Of a stretch of DNA of 64,000 nt, positions 49,528 to 58,500 are shown in pieces. The notes beneath the pieces were generated by a model. That model made no database searches and had not been told where the DNA came from. It saw only the letters and a program-made list of their open reading frames with translations. This stretch comes from Pinirhizobacter sp036499745 (lineage in GTDB: Bacteria > Pseudomonadota > Gammaproteobacteria > Xanthomonadales > Rhodanobacteraceae), in the NCBI RefSeq assembly GCF_036499745.1, contig NZ_DASYDG010000026.1:1-64000 (forward strand). The letters are read 5' to 3'. The stretch's first letter is position 1. Each line of letters opens with the position of its first letter. Made by a program: the position numbers and the translations under genes.

Positions 49528-50202
49528 ATGGAACCCGACCTGACCCTCTTTCTGATTGGTGCAGCACGTCTCGGTCCGCAGGAGTTGCGCGACATAGGTG
49601 TCCGACTTCGCCAGCAGCGTGAGCTGCTTGGTTTCACTCTTTCTGATGTCGCGCTCGGTTGCCAACGTTTCGACACAATCCTGCTCGCGAACGAGCAGGG
49701 CGAAAAGCGTCCGAGTCTCAACTTGCTGTATTGGCTCGCAAAAGCCGGCGCTGACGTCAATTTCATCCTCATAGGCGCTCCGGCGCCCAGCAATCCTGCA
49801 TATAGCCAGCCTCACGGCGAAACGTTCGTCGACACCAGCGTCCGCGAACCACAGGGGAACGCCATGTCTGCACGCGAATCGTTCGGATACGCCCATGCGC
49901 TTCAGCTGGGCAATGTGTTGGTTACCCGCATGAGCGGCGAGTCCATCGACGCCTATGTCGCTCGCCGCGATGAGGCGGCCTGCAAGCTGGTGGCATCGGC
50001 CGCTGAGCGTGGCACGCCGCTCAACACCTTCCTGACCAAGGGATTCCTTGGCGTGCCGGAGGAGCTGCACGCCAAGACCTTGCGCTCGCTCGCCGCCGAG
50101 ATCCTCAGCGGGGGACGCCCGCAGACCGATTCGAGCCTCTCCCTGGTGCCGCTGGCCAGCGGCCCGGTACTCGATGAACGGCCCGTCTTGCACCTGGCGT
50201 GA
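49528..50202 (+). CDS. Early XRE-like HTH protein
   Basis: 224 aa. HTH core at ~24-78: GVRLRQQRELLGFTLSDVA then EQGEKRPSLNLLYWLAKAGADV. The C-terminal ~110 residues (YAHALQLGNVLVTRMSGESID; EELHAKTLRSLAAEILSGG) are helical and unassigned. It starts 9 bp after ner. A second early regulator; may pair with repressor or ner. Confidence 0.75.
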   Translation: MEPDLTLFLIGAARLGPQELRDIGVRLRQQRELLGFTLSDVALGCQRFDTILLANEQGEKRPSLNLLYWLAKAGADVNFILIGAPAPSNPAYSQPHGETFVDTSVREPQGNAMSARESFGYAHALQLGNVLVTRMSGESIDAYVARRDEAACKLVASAAERGTPLNTFLTKGFLGVPEELHAKTLRSLAAEILSGGRPQTDSSLSLVPLASGPVLDERPVLHLA

Positions 50203-50212
50203 GGGGTACGTC

Positions 50213-50407
50213 ATGTCTCTCTCCGCTAGCAAATCGCTTCTCACGGTTCCGGATGCCTTTCAGCTGGCTCGCGAGCATTCGCCGCGCCGTCCGGGCGAGC
50301 GCGCTGAGGCCTATCTACAGCGTCTGAGCGTATGTGTTGAGTCGCTGCTGAAAGCTGCGCAACGACACGTGCCATCGTCACCCGCGGCTCCAGGAAGCCG
50401 ACCGTGA
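50213..50407 (+). CDS. Small early protein of unknown function
   Basis: 64 aa, no recognised family. GAGGGG precedes the ATG, which starts 10 bp after the previous stop. Helical (DAFQLAREHSPRRPGERAEAYLQR). It overlaps the 3' part of a possible gene on the other strand (50241-50630). Confidence 0.6.
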   Translation: MSLSASKSLLTVPDAFQLAREHSPRRPGERAEAYLQRLSVCVESLLKAAQRHVPSSPAAPGSRP

Positions 50408-50630
50408 CGCCGGGCGCCATCGTCTCCCCGTCGCGTCCGCGGCTGTACTCATCGTCAAGCGCAGCCCACTTGTGTAGGAGTGCTTCGGCAGATGCCGGAT
50501 CTCGTTCGCGGAGCACCAGCACAACATCCAACAGGGCACGCCAAAGGCCACCATCCCAGTCGTTCAGGGCGTTCACCTGCGCCTGCAGGGTCTCGATTCG
50601 ACTAGTCAACTCGGCGATCTGGGATTCCAT
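50241..50630 (-). CDS. Coiled-coil protein on the opposite strand of the early operon (possible)
   Basis: 129 aa. The first ~75 residues look like a real protein (IAELTSRIETLQAQVNALND coiled coil; GGLWRALLDVVLVLRERDPA; LLHKWAALDDEYSRGRDGE). The last ~55 residues overlap the plus-strand gene and are low-complexity, so the true gene may be longer than its functional part. It fills an otherwise empty 340-bp gap (50408-50744) in the early operon, and no plus-strand gene fits there. Confidence 0.5.
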   Translation of the reverse strand: MESQIAELTSRIETLQAQVNALNDWDGGLWRALLDVVLVLRERDPASAEALLHKWAALDDEYSRGRDGETMAPGVTVGFLEPRVTMARVVAQLSAATQHIRSDAVDRPQRARPDGAANAREPAERHPEP

Positions 50631-50744
50631 CGTGGGGTGCTCTCGGGGTCTTTCGACATTTCACCCTCTGAAAGCCGCTTTCGCAAGGGCAAAGATCGGT
50701 CGCGTTTGGAATAGCACCCGCGCGGCGCCGTTGCGGGGTGGCCA

Positions 50745-51212
50745 ATGAGCCGCCGCCATTGGAAGACCTGGGCGCCCACGAGCCTGCAGGAAGCGGTAGA
50801 GGGCTGCGTGCTATTTGCCCAGGAGAAGCATCGCCTGTCCGTCGAGCGCATCGCCGATCTGGTCGGCGAGAACAAGTGGACGGTCTACAAGTGGATGCAG
50901 GGTGGTTCGGTGCCGGGCAAGAAGATCGCGGGCTTCGAGCATGCCTGCGGCCGCGCGTTCATCACCCAATACCTCGCGACCAGCGCGCGAAAGCTGCTGA
51001 TCGATATCCCCACCGGCCGCATGCCGGGTGACAGCGACATCCACGCGCTGCAGGAAGCCTGCACTGCCGCGATCGGGGCACTCCTGGCGTTTTCCCAGGG
51101 CAAGGCAGATGCCGCCGACACCACCGACCACCTCACCGCCGCGATGACGCTGCTCGCCCACGAGCGCGCCCAGGTGCAGCGCCACGTTCAACCGGAGCTC
51201 GATCTGTCATGA
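50745..51212 (+). CDS. Early HTH protein
   Basis: 155 aa with a helix-turn-helix (SVERIADLVGENKWTVYKWMQGG) and GKKIAGFEHACGRAFITQYLA following it. The C-terminal half is helical. It is an early regulatory protein of the kind found before the transposase in Mu-like phages. The stop overlaps the next ATG. Confidence 0.75.
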   Translation: MSRRHWKTWAPTSLQEAVEGCVLFAQEKHRLSVERIADLVGENKWTVYKWMQGGSVPGKKIAGFEHACGRAFITQYLATSARKLLIDIPTGRMPGDSDIHALQEACTAAIGALLAFSQGKADAADTTDHLTAAMTLLAHERAQVQRHVQPELDLS

Positions 51213-51409
51213 CCCCCGAAGCAATCATCAAGGCTTACCGCGTACCTGGCGGTGCGATCGTCCGCGTAATGCGTAATGGACGCACACGCCGCTATCGAAT
51301 CGGCCCTCATCGATTCAAGGCGCTGAGCCGGACGATCAACCTGAGCAAACAGAGGTGGTCGGGCTTTTTCGGTCGGTCCACGCTGGATGCGACGCGGTGG
51401 TCGGCATGA
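51209..51409 (+). CDS. Small basic early protein
   Basis: 66 aa, strongly basic (VRVMRNGRTRRYRIGPHRFK), coupled to both neighbours by ATGA overlaps. Family not recognised; nucleic-acid binding is plausible from charge. Confidence 0.65.
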   Translation: MTPEAIIKAYRVPGGAIVRVMRNGRTRRYRIGPHRFKALSRTINLSKQRWSGFFGRSTLDATRWSA

Positions 51410-51720
51410 GCACCAGCAATTACATCAATGCCGCCCAGCAGCGCGTGCTCAACACGCTGTTGCTGCTCTGCGGGCACGAGATCATGGGCCTGGCGCCCGG
51501 CGAGATCTCCAAGGCGCTGCGCACCAGCGCGAGCAACGTTACGCGGGACCTGGCCAACCTGCGTGAGGCCGGCCTGGCGGAGCCACTGGAAAGTGGCAAG
51601 TGGCGCGTCACGCCACGCCTCGGCCAGCAGGCCATCAAGATCCTAAACGCCCTGAACGACGCGACCTCGCGTGTGGACGAAGTCCGCCGTCGCTTCGGCA
51701 TGGGCGAAGCCCACCGTTAA
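51406..51720 (+). CDS. Early winged-helix protein
   Basis: 104 aa of MarR/IclR-like winged-helix type: AAQQRVLNTLLLLCGHEIMG, EISKALRTSASNVTRDLANL, and SGKWRVTPRLGQQAIKIL. Likely DNA-binding regulator in the early operon. Coupled to the gene before (ATGA), 17 bp before the DUF3102 gene. Confidence 0.75.
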   Translation: MSTSNYINAAQQRVLNTLLLLCGHEIMGLAPGEISKALRTSASNVTRDLANLREAGLAEPLESGKWRVTPRLGQQAIKILNALNDATSRVDEVRRRFGMGEAHR

Positions 51721-51737
51721 CCCTGGAGAAGCACCAC

Positions 51738-52583
51738 ATGGCACGTCCCCCCAAAGCACGGACGCCCGAGGTCATCACGGCACCGGACAACAGCGTCAAC
51801 CACGACGCGCTGGTTGAGGCAGGCAAAGCCCTTGCCGCGGACGCCTCGCGGCTGACCGCGATCGACCAGCAGTTCAGCCTTCCCATTCGCTACAACCTCG
51901 ATGCCTACATCGACCGCATCAAGCAGAACGCGGCCGAGAGCGCCCAGCGCCTGATCGAGATCGGTCTGATGCTGATCCAGATCCGCGAACGCGAAGCGCC
52001 GGGTACTTGGCTGAAGGCGTTGGACCAGATTGGCATGGGTGCACGCTTCGCTCAGCGCGCGATGCAGACAGCGGCGAAGCTGCACGACCTGCCGCGCCTT
52101 CAGAATCTCGGCATCTCCAAGGCGCTGGAGCTGCTCTCCGAAGACGACGACACACTCGTCGAGCTGGAGAGCGGTGGCACGCTCGCCGGCTACACCGTCG
52201 ACGAACTCGACCAGATGACGGTGCGTGAACTGAAAGCGGCCTTGCGCGCGGAGCGCCAGGAGCGCGAGGACGAGAAGGCCACGGACGAAGAGATCATCCG
52301 CGCCAAGGACGAGCGAATCAACAAGCTCACCCGCGATCGCCGCAAGAACGACAGTGAGCAGCAGCTGCGCCGCCAGGCGGAGGACCTGCTGCGCGACGCC
52401 GACGAGGCCGTGGTCGAAGCGACCTCGCAGCTTGCCCGCCTGCGCAAGATTGCTGACGACGTCAATCAGCTGTACGCCGACGCCGGCCTGCAGGTCGACG
52501 CCGACGTTGCCGAGCGCCTCGAATCGAACGGGCACTGGGCCTCCACCCAGCTGAGCGAGCTCGCCGAATTGGCGGGCGAATAA
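51738..52583 (+). CDS. DUF3102-family early protein
   Basis: 281 aa. The N-terminal half matches DUF3102 (RIKQNAAESAQRLIEIGLML, APGTWLKALDQIGMGARFAQRAMQ). A coiled coil rich in Glu/Arg (~165-230) follows, ending in an EDLLRDADEAVVEATSQLAR helix. DUF3102 proteins commonly precede the transposase in Mu-like phages. Its role is unknown; it may contact the transposition complex. Confidence 0.82.
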   Translation: MARPPKARTPEVITAPDNSVNHDALVEAGKALAADASRLTAIDQQFSLPIRYNLDAYIDRIKQNAAESAQRLIEIGLMLIQIREREAPGTWLKALDQIGMGARFAQRAMQTAAKLHDLPRLQNLGISKALELLSEDDDTLVELESGGTLAGYTVDELDQMTVRELKAALRAERQEREDEKATDEEIIRAKDERINKLTRDRRKNDSEQQLRRQAEDLLRDADEAVVEATSQLARLRKIADDVNQLYADAGLQVDADVAERLESNGHWASTQLSELAELAGE

Positions 52584-52586
52584 TCC

Positions 52587-54350
52587 ATGCAGCCGGGAGA
52601 ACTCGCCGAGATCGACTACGTCCGCGCCCTGGCCGCGCGGCTCGACCGCGCGCGCCGGGGTGAAGCGGGCGAGCTGGTCACCCAGGCAATGCACTGGCTT
52701 GGCGGTGTCTCCCGCCCGACGGTGTATGCCCGGCTGCGCGAACTCGCCGGCTGGACTAGCGGCCGGAAGGTGCGCACCGACAAGGGTGACAGCCGCGTCG
52801 GTGAGCCCGAGATCAAGGCGGTCGCCGGTATTCTCCGGGCAGCGCAACGCCAGAACGGCAAGGAACTGCTCTCGGTCACCGACGCGATCGATATGGCGCT
52901 GGCCAACGGCATGCTCAATGAGCGCGTGTCGTCCGAGACCATGCTGCGCCTCATGCGTCAGCACGACTGCCACCCGCGTCAGCTGGCCCGTCCCGACCCA
53001 CACGTGGATATGCGCAGCCTGCATCCGAACCACGTGTGGCAGCTCGACGCCTCGGTGTGCGTTCTGTACTACCTGCGCAATGGCCGCATGGGTGTGATGG
53101 ACGAGCGCAAGTTCAACGTGCGCAAACCCCGCGACCTGGCGAAGGTCAGCAACCAGCGCCTGCTGCGCTACGCGATCACCGACCACTACACGGGCGACGT
53201 GCTGTGCCGCTACTACAACGTCAGCGGCGAAGACCAGCGGACGCTTTTCGAGTTCCTGATGTGGGCCATGCAGGGCAGCGAGGCCCACGTCATGCGCGGT
53301 GTGCCCTGGATGCTCGTGTGGGATGCCGGCAGCGCTAACCAAAGCCACGCCATCGGTGCGTTGCTCACGGCTCTCATGATCCGCCACTGGGCGCACAAGC
53401 CAGGCAACCCGCGCGCCAAGGGTCAGGTCGAGGGCGTGCACAACGTCATCGAGCGCAAGTTCGAAGGTCGGCTCACCTTCACGCGCATCGACAGCGTCGA
53501 GCAGTTGAACGGTGAAATGGACATCTGGCTGCGCGCCTTCAACGGCACGGCCATCCACAGCCGGCACAAGCACACGCGTGACGGGATGTGGCAGACGATC
53601 CGCCAGGAGCAGCTTCGCCTGTGCCCAGCAGAGGATCTGTGCCGCACGCTGTTGCACAGCCGACCAGAAGCCCGCCGCGTCAAAGGCAACCTCACCGTCC
53701 AGTTCGCGGCGAAGGGGTACGAGCCGGCCGTTTACTCGGTGGAGCATGTGCCTAACCTGCGTGTGGGCGACAGCGTCATGGTCGCGGTCAATCCGTACCG
53801 CGCACCATGCATCTTCGTCCTGGGCGAGAACGAGGACGGTTCCACCCGGTACGTCGAGTGCGAACCCATCGCCCGTGACCAGGCGGGGTTCTTCGTGACC
53901 GCTCCGACGTTTGGCGAAAGCTATGCGGCGAAGCCCGATACACCCGTGGACACCGCGCGCAAGGATCTCAACGAACTGGTCTACGGCGAGCGCGAGACGC
54001 TCGATGCAGCTGCCGCACGCACGAAGGGCCGCATTGCCTTCAATGGCGCCCTTGACCCGTTCAAGGATATCCGTGAGGCAGCGAAGAACGCGCCTAGCCA
54101 CATCCAGCGTCGCGGCACCGACCTCGATGTGCCCAATCCCGTGCACGTGGAGCTCAAGCCGCTCAGCCACGTCGACGCGCTCTATGCGCTGAAGGCGCGT
54201 CTGGATCGCGTCATTACCAAGGATGAAGCCGTCGCCGTCAGGGAGTGGTACCCGGACGGCGTCCCCGAAATCGAGCTGGATGCCCTGGTGCAGCGCATCG
54301 CCGCATCTGTGCTTCCGCTTCCGCGTCCGCGCCTGTCCGTCGTGGGCTGA
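52587..54350 (+). CDS. Transposable-phage DDE transposase (MuA-like)
   Basis: 587 aa. N-terminal ~140 residues hold HTH-type end-binding domains (SRPTVYARLRELAGWTSGRK; SETMLRLMRQHDCHPRQLA). The RNaseH-like core has Asp154 in WQLDAS, Asp246 in VWDAGSAN and Glu282 in KGQVEGVHNV, exactly D...D-35-E. A C-terminal beta-barrel and tail (~395-587) probably contact the ATPase. It joins prophage ends to new targets during replication and lysogeny, acting on the paired TTGATA boxes. Starts 3 bp after the DUF3102 gene. Confidence 0.93.
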   Translation: MQPGELAEIDYVRALAARLDRARRGEAGELVTQAMHWLGGVSRPTVYARLRELAGWTSGRKVRTDKGDSRVGEPEIKAVAGILRAAQRQNGKELLSVTDAIDMALANGMLNERVSSETMLRLMRQHDCHPRQLARPDPHVDMRSLHPNHVWQLDASVCVLYYLRNGRMGVMDERKFNVRKPRDLAKVSNQRLLRYAITDHYTGDVLCRYYNVSGEDQRTLFEFLMWAMQGSEAHVMRGVPWMLVWDAGSANQSHAIGALLTALMIRHWAHKPGNPRAKGQVEGVHNVIERKFEGRLTFTRIDSVEQLNGEMDIWLRAFNGTAIHSRHKHTRDGMWQTIRQEQLRLCPAEDLCRTLLHSRPEARRVKGNLTVQFAAKGYEPAVYSVEHVPNLRVGDSVMVAVNPYRAPCIFVLGENEDGSTRYVECEPIARDQAGFFVTAPTFGESYAAKPDTPVDTARKDLNELVYGERETLDAAAARTKGRIAFNGALDPFKDIREAAKNAPSHIQRRGTDLDVPNPVHVELKPLSHVDALYALKARLDRVITKDEAVAVREWYPDGVPEIELDALVQRIAASVLPLPRPRLSVVG

Positions 54351-54375
54351 TGCCCTCACCAACGAGAGACCCGCC

Positions 54376-54828
54376 ATGAAAGCCACCTTCCGCGTTGTCG
54401 ATCACCCGCTCCTGCTCGAAGCAACACCGGGCTCGCTGTTCACGCCGGTCGGTCCCGACCTGGTCGAATGCGTTTGCGCCGTGCGCAGCTGTGACAACGG
54501 CATGGGCATCGAGCATGCACGCTCGAACCGCCAGCTGCTCAACGCCAGCGGCACCATCGAGGTGGTGGTGATCGCCTGCCGTGTCAGCCCGGGCGAGCCC
54601 GAGTTCTTTCCGGCCGGTTTCACGATGGAGTTGCCGAGCGTGGCGCCCATCCATTTCCTCACGCAGACGGCCCCCGCGCAGTTCGCTGCGACGCCGTCGA
54701 ACAGCGCCATGTCCGCGGTTCGCGTGATGCCCATCCATACGGACCCGTGGGCACCCGATGAGGTGCTCCGCAGTGCCGGGGCGGGTAGCGCAAACCTCAC
54801 CCGCGCCGAACTCGCCTCGCGCCTCTAA
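54376..54828 (+). CDS. Early protein of unknown function
   Basis: 150 aa between transposase and ATPase genes. Beta-rich start (MKATFRVVDHPLLLEATPGS) and a FPAGFTMELPSVAPIHF core. No recognised family or membrane span. Its fixed position between the two transposition genes suggests a replication-linked role. Confidence 0.7.
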   Translation: MKATFRVVDHPLLLEATPGSLFTPVGPDLVECVCAVRSCDNGMGIEHARSNRQLLNASGTIEVVVIACRVSPGEPEFFPAGFTMELPSVAPIHFLTQTAPAQFAATPSNSAMSAVRVMPIHTDPWAPDEVLRSAGAGSANLTRAELASRL

Positions 54829-54864
54829 CCCTTCGTCCCATCCCACCTGATCTGGAGATCAGTC

Positions 54865-55155
54865 ATGCACGCAACCGCTACCGCATCCCGCACCATCAAT
54901 CCGGCATTCATCGCCGCTTCGAACGTTCGCCCTGGTCAGCACTTCGTCCAGCAGGTGTCGCCCAGCGAAGTCCTCGTGCCGCTCAGCTATGCCGGCGCGC
55001 CGACGTCCGGCGATGAGTACACCTGGGCGGTGGTCGTCGCGGTCAACCCCGAGTCCCAGGGCTACATCCCTGGCCAGCTCGTCAAGCTGAAGCGCAGCGC
55101 GCTGGTCCGCCCGGTGCGCGAAGCCCGCGGCCCGGTCTTCGCCCTGGAGCAGTGA
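54865..55155 (+). CDS. Small early protein of unknown function
   Basis: 96 aa, SH3-like beta content suggested by YTWAVVVAVNPESQGYIPGQL and LVKLKRSALVRPVRE. Overlaps the start region of the ATPase gene. Function not recognised. Confidence 0.7.
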   Translation: MHATATASRTINPAFIAASNVRPGQHFVQQVSPSEVLVPLSYAGAPTSGDEYTWAVVVAVNPESQGYIPGQLVKLKRSALVRPVREARGPVFALEQ

Positions 55156-55157
55156 CG

Positions 55158-56420
55158 ATGACCCGCACTGGTCGCCCCGTTGAGAACAAGTGCGCGCCGC
55201 TGGAATTGCGCAACATCCTGCTGAAGCACGACATCCGTCAAAGCGAGCTTTGCCGTGCGCTCACCTACGAGGGCGGTCGTCGCAAGGGCCGCTCGCTCGC
55301 CAACAGCACGGTGTCCTCGCTGTTGCTCTACCAGCGTTGGCCCAATTCCGTGCTACCCGAAACGCTGCGCGAGCAGACGGCCACCTTCCTGCGGTCGCAT
55401 GGCGTCTCCGAGGCCGATATCGCCACGGCCTGGAACTTCGAAGGTTCCAATGACGCGCCGGTACCGCCGCCGCGGCATATCCCTGCAGATCCCGCACCAA
55501 AGCGCATCCGCGCGCCGGCCGTGAAGGCCGAAGTCATCGACCCCATTGAACTACCGGAGGCAGAAATGCTGAGCCAGACTGCACGCGACCACTTCAAGCT
55601 CCCGCGTCATCCCTTCCAGGATGACGTGAAGGGCCCGCAGGACGTCTACCTGAGTGCGGGCCAGCGCTACGTGCGCGAAAGCATGTTCTACGCCGCGAAA
55701 CACGGGGGCTTCGTTGCTGTCGTCGGAGAGAGCGGCAGCGGCAAGTCCACGCTCCGTCGTGACCTGATCGATCGCATCCGTCGCGACAACGACTCGATCA
55801 TCGTCATCCAGCCGCAGACCATCGATAAGCGCGAGCTGACGGCAGTGCATATCTGCGACGCGATCATTGCCGACCTGAGCACCGAGCAAGCCAAGCAGTC
55901 GCTCGAAGCGAAGGCCCGCCAGATCCAGCGCATCCTCACCGCGAGTGCGCGCAACGGGATGTCGCACTTGCTCATGATCGAAGAGGCCCACGATCTCAAC
56001 ATCCGCACCCTGAAATACCTCAAGCGCTTCTGGGAAATGGAGGATGGCTACAAGCGCCTGCTGTCGATCGTCCTGGTGGGGCAGCCCGAGCTCGGCGAGC
56101 GTCTCGATGAGCGCCGCAACCCGGATGCCCGCGAGGTGATCCGTCGGTGCGAGGTGGCGATCCTGAAGCCGCTCAACGGCAACCTGGAGGAATATCTCAC
56201 GCTGAAGTTCAACCGGCTCGACGTGAAGCTTGAGGACGTGTTCGAGAAGGACGCCTATGACGCGATCCGCGCCCGGTTGACCCGTCGCCGCCCCGGCACG
56301 AGCGACACCGAATCCCAGCTTTACCCGCTGGTGGTCCACAACCTGATCATCAAGTGCATGAACCAGGCAGTCGAGCTGGGCCTGGACAAGATCAGCGGCG
56401 AGCTCGTCGGGAGGGTGTGA
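55158..56420 (+). CDS. MuB/TniB-like AAA+ transposition ATPase
   Basis: 420 aa. N-terminal HTH-like part (LRNILLKHDIRQSELCRAL...SLANSTVSSLLL), a linker, then an AAA+ ATPase with Walker A GESGSGKST at 190-198, Walker B LLMIEEAHDL with Glu275/276, and VGQPELGERLDER as sensor region. MuB-type proteins bind target DNA and stimulate the transposase, and give target immunity. The ATG at 55158 has GGAG 8 nt upstream; the overlapping GTG at 55152 is an alternative start. Confidence 0.9.
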   Translation: MTRTGRPVENKCAPLELRNILLKHDIRQSELCRALTYEGGRRKGRSLANSTVSSLLLYQRWPNSVLPETLREQTATFLRSHGVSEADIATAWNFEGSNDAPVPPPRHIPADPAPKRIRAPAVKAEVIDPIELPEAEMLSQTARDHFKLPRHPFQDDVKGPQDVYLSAGQRYVRESMFYAAKHGGFVAVVGESGSGKSTLRRDLIDRIRRDNDSIIVIQPQTIDKRELTAVHICDAIIADLSTEQAKQSLEAKARQIQRILTASARNGMSHLLMIEEAHDLNIRTLKYLKRFWEMEDGYKRLLSIVLVGQPELGERLDERRNPDAREVIRRCEVAILKPLNGNLEEYLTLKFNRLDVKLEDVFEKDAYDAIRARLTRRRPGTSDTESQLYPLVVHNLIIKCMNQAVELGLDKISGELVGRV

Positions 56421-56887
56421 TGAGCACCTATACGGAACGCGTTCGCCAGCTGCTCCGTACCACGGGCGGTATGACGCTGGATCAGCTTATCGAGGCTCTG
56501 CCCGACGACGCGGACAGGAACAACGTCAACACCATGTGCCACCAGCGCTGCCGCGCTGGTGAGTTCATGCGTTCTGTCGAGGATAGCCAGACGGTGTTCA
56601 GTCTCCGGCAGGGCGGCGGCGACGGCTTGGATCTCGCCGCCTCGCCCGAGGCCACTGATGCCGCTCGGGCTATGCCAACGAAGCCCCGCGCACGCCGCAC
56701 CACGGCGGCGGCAACGCCCGACGACAACGTACGCGCGTCGCTTGTGGTCAGCCACATGGCCGCCAGCGATGCAATCGAAGCCTACGTCACGTCGGTGGGA
56801 GGCGATCTCGCGATCTATCGCTCGCTGGTCGACGCACGGGACAACACGCGAAATGTCCTCGCGAACTACATCACGAGGGATGCGTAA
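56420..56887 (+). CDS. Early protein with N-terminal winged-helix-like domain
   Basis: 155 aa. The first 65 residues fit a small DNA-binding fold (YTERVRQLLRTTGGMTLDQL; NTMCHQRCRAGEFMRS). A Pro/Arg/Thr linker and a helical C-terminus (LVVSHMAASDAIEAYVTSVG) follow. It shares one base with the ATPase stop (TGATG) and is probably a transcriptional or replication accessory factor. Confidence 0.7.
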   Translation: MSTYTERVRQLLRTTGGMTLDQLIEALPDDADRNNVNTMCHQRCRAGEFMRSVEDSQTVFSLRQGGGDGLDLAASPEATDAARAMPTKPRARRTTAAATPDDNVRASLVVSHMAASDAIEAYVTSVGGDLAIYRSLVDARDNTRNVLANYITRDA

Positions 56888-57114
56888 TGGCCGGCTCAAC
56901 ACCCCACCAGCGCTTGCACATCCGGTGCCTGTTGGCCGAGCTGGAGATTGCTTCCCTGTTCGTGACCGAAAAGCTGCTGGCGTACAGCAATAGCGCCGGC
57001 ATCACGAACTGGAGCGTCGGCCAGCGCGTCGATGACCTCTTGCGCAACCTCGACGGTGACAAAGCGCGGGGCCTGGCCAAGGCACTTATCGGGCCCGAGC
57101 AGGTGCCGGCATGA
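56887..57114 (+). CDS. Small early protein of unknown function
   Basis: 75 aa, helical (LHIRCLLAELEIASLFVTEK; VDDLLRNLDGDKARGLAKAL). Overlaps its neighbours by 1 and 4 nt. No family recognised. Confidence 0.68.
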   Translation: MAGSTPHQRLHIRCLLAELEIASLFVTEKLLAYSNSAGITNWSVGQRVDDLLRNLDGDKARGLAKALIGPEQVPA

Positions 57115-57329
57115 GGGCGCCGCCGCTTCGCGGCCGCGGCGAGTTGGCCACCGGTATGGAGGCGGCCATCCGCTTCATCGACTGGGCACGCTCGCATCCC
57201 ACCGAGATCACGGCGCAGGCGATCCAGGCGCGGTTCGGCGTCAGCATCGCAACCGGCTACCGCTGGCGACACGCCTGGTACGCATCGCAAGGCAAATACC
57301 CACCCACGAAGAAGGGATCGTCACGATGA
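57111..57329 (+). CDS. Small early HTH protein
   Basis: 72 aa with an HTH-like segment: EAAIRFIDWARSHPTEITAQ then IQARFGVSIATGYRWRHAW. ATGA overlaps at both ends. Likely DNA-binding. Confidence 0.72.
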   Translation: MRAPPLRGRGELATGMEAAIRFIDWARSHPTEITAQAIQARFGVSIATGYRWRHAWYASQGKYPPTKKGSSR

Positions 57330-57619
57330 ATCGCTATCCGGATGCGTACCTGGATCATTGGAGCGACATCTATGTCGCGCGGCAGATCCGTAGCCACGGC
57401 ATCACCCTGGATCAATTCCTGGTGCATCCCGAGCAGATCCTCGCGCGTGTCGACCGCACCCAGGTGTCACACAGCCGGGATAGCGAGCCAGTCCAGCATC
57501 GGTGCGATCGCCGTGCGATCGCCGCCCTCTACATGCGCGGCGAAATCCTGATCCAGAAGTTCTGGCGTGGTCGTCGTCACGGCCGGCGCCATGACGTCCC
57601 GAAGTCGGCCCGTAAGTGA
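57326..57619 (+). CDS. Small early protein of unknown function
   Basis: 97 aa, basic at the C-terminus (KFWRGRRHGRRHD). N-terminal YLDHWSDIYVARQIRSHGIT and QFLVHPEQIL look helical. Not recognised. Confidence 0.66.
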   Translation: MNRYPDAYLDHWSDIYVARQIRSHGITLDQFLVHPEQILARVDRTQVSHSRDSEPVQHRCDRRAIAALYMRGEILIQKFWRGRRHGRRHDVPKSARK

Positions 57620-57644
57620 AGCAACCCTAACCAGGAGGCGTGTC

Positions 57645-57992
57645 ATGCCGAACGAAGAACTGACCCGCGACACCTTGCTTGCCGCGCTTCGGCGCCATAT
57701 CGGCCGCCGGCATGGCATCACCGCCACGGCGCTCTGTCGCGAGGTGCTCGGTGGCCAGCCGAACGGTGGTGCCGAGCGCCACTTGCGCGAGCTGGTCGTG
57801 GAGCTGCGAAAAGCCGGGCATCACGTGTGCGCCCACCCGCGCGACGGCTACTTCCTTGCAGACAGCGCTGAGGAACTGGAAGAGACCTGCGCCTTCCTGC
57901 GCTCGCGCTCGATGTCCGGCCTGGAACAGATCGCCGCCATGAAGCGGGTGTCCATCCCCGACCTGATGGGCCAGCTGAGGATGCCGTCATGA
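57645..57992 (+). CDS. Early winged-helix-like protein
   Basis: 115 aa with a winged-helix layout: DTLLAALRRHIGRRHGITAT, RHLRELVVELRKAGHHVCAH, then GYFLADSAEELEETCAFLRS. Proteins of this kind are common in Mu-like early operons. Preceded by CAGGAGG. The stop overlaps the next ATG (ATGA). Confidence 0.75.
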   Translation: MPNEELTRDTLLAALRRHIGRRHGITATALCREVLGGQPNGGAERHLRELVVELRKAGHHVCAHPRDGYFLADSAEELEETCAFLRSRSMSGLEQIAAMKRVSIPDLMGQLRMPS

Positions 57993-58291
57993 AGGGCCTG
58001 CGCTTCAGCATCGGCGATATCGCCGTGTTCGCGGTCGCGCGTTGCTCCGACAGCAATCGCTTCATCGACCGGGAATGCATCGTCCGCATGATCGGGCCGT
58101 ACGCCAGGGGACAGATCCTGCCGCACCCGGTGAAGGGGAACCCATGCTTCGTCGATGCCGACGGTGATTACGTCGTGGTGTTCGCCAATGGCCTAGCGGC
58201 GTGCCCGCTGGATTGGCAGCTGAGGAAGCTCGATCCGCCGGCAGAGCCCGAATCGATCACCCGCCGGGAAGACGCGGAGTGCCCGGCATGA
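57989..58291 (+). CDS. Small early protein of unknown function
   Basis: 100 aa, beta-rich, SH3-like by appearance (FSIGDIAVFAVARCSDSNRF; VVVFANGLAACPLDWQLRKL). Coupled to both neighbours by ATGA. Not recognised. Confidence 0.7.
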   Translation: MKGLRFSIGDIAVFAVARCSDSNRFIDRECIVRMIGPYARGQILPHPVKGNPCFVDADGDYVVVFANGLAACPLDWQLRKLDPPAEPESITRREDAECPA

Positions 58292-58497
58292 GCTGCACGT
58301 GCATTCGGAACGTCAACCGCCAGCTGCGCGTCAGCGGGGCGAGGCTCATGACCCTCACGCCGCGTCGCGGCGATCACCAGGCAGCCGGTGCCTCGCGTGT
58401 CCTGGTGCGCACCACGTACATCGATCCTACGAATCGGCTGCAGCCAGTCGCAGTCGCCACTCATTGCCCATTCTGCGGCCTGAGATACGAGGACTGA
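58288..58497 (+). CDS. Small cysteine-containing early protein
   Basis: 69 aa with CxC at the start (SCTCIRN) and CPFCG near the end (residues ~62-66), four cysteines that could bind zinc. It lies in a tightly packed run of small early genes. Function unknown. Confidence 0.7.
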   Translation: MSCTCIRNVNRQLRVSGARLMTLTPRRGDHQAAGASRVLVRTTYIDPTNRLQPVAVATHCPFCGLRYED

Positions 58498-58500
58498 CCC

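Noticed and set aside
49237..50244. 335-codon minus-strand frame opposite ner and the second HTH gene
   Set aside because: It spans two well-supported plus-strand genes and the repressor operator side; no motif or start signal.
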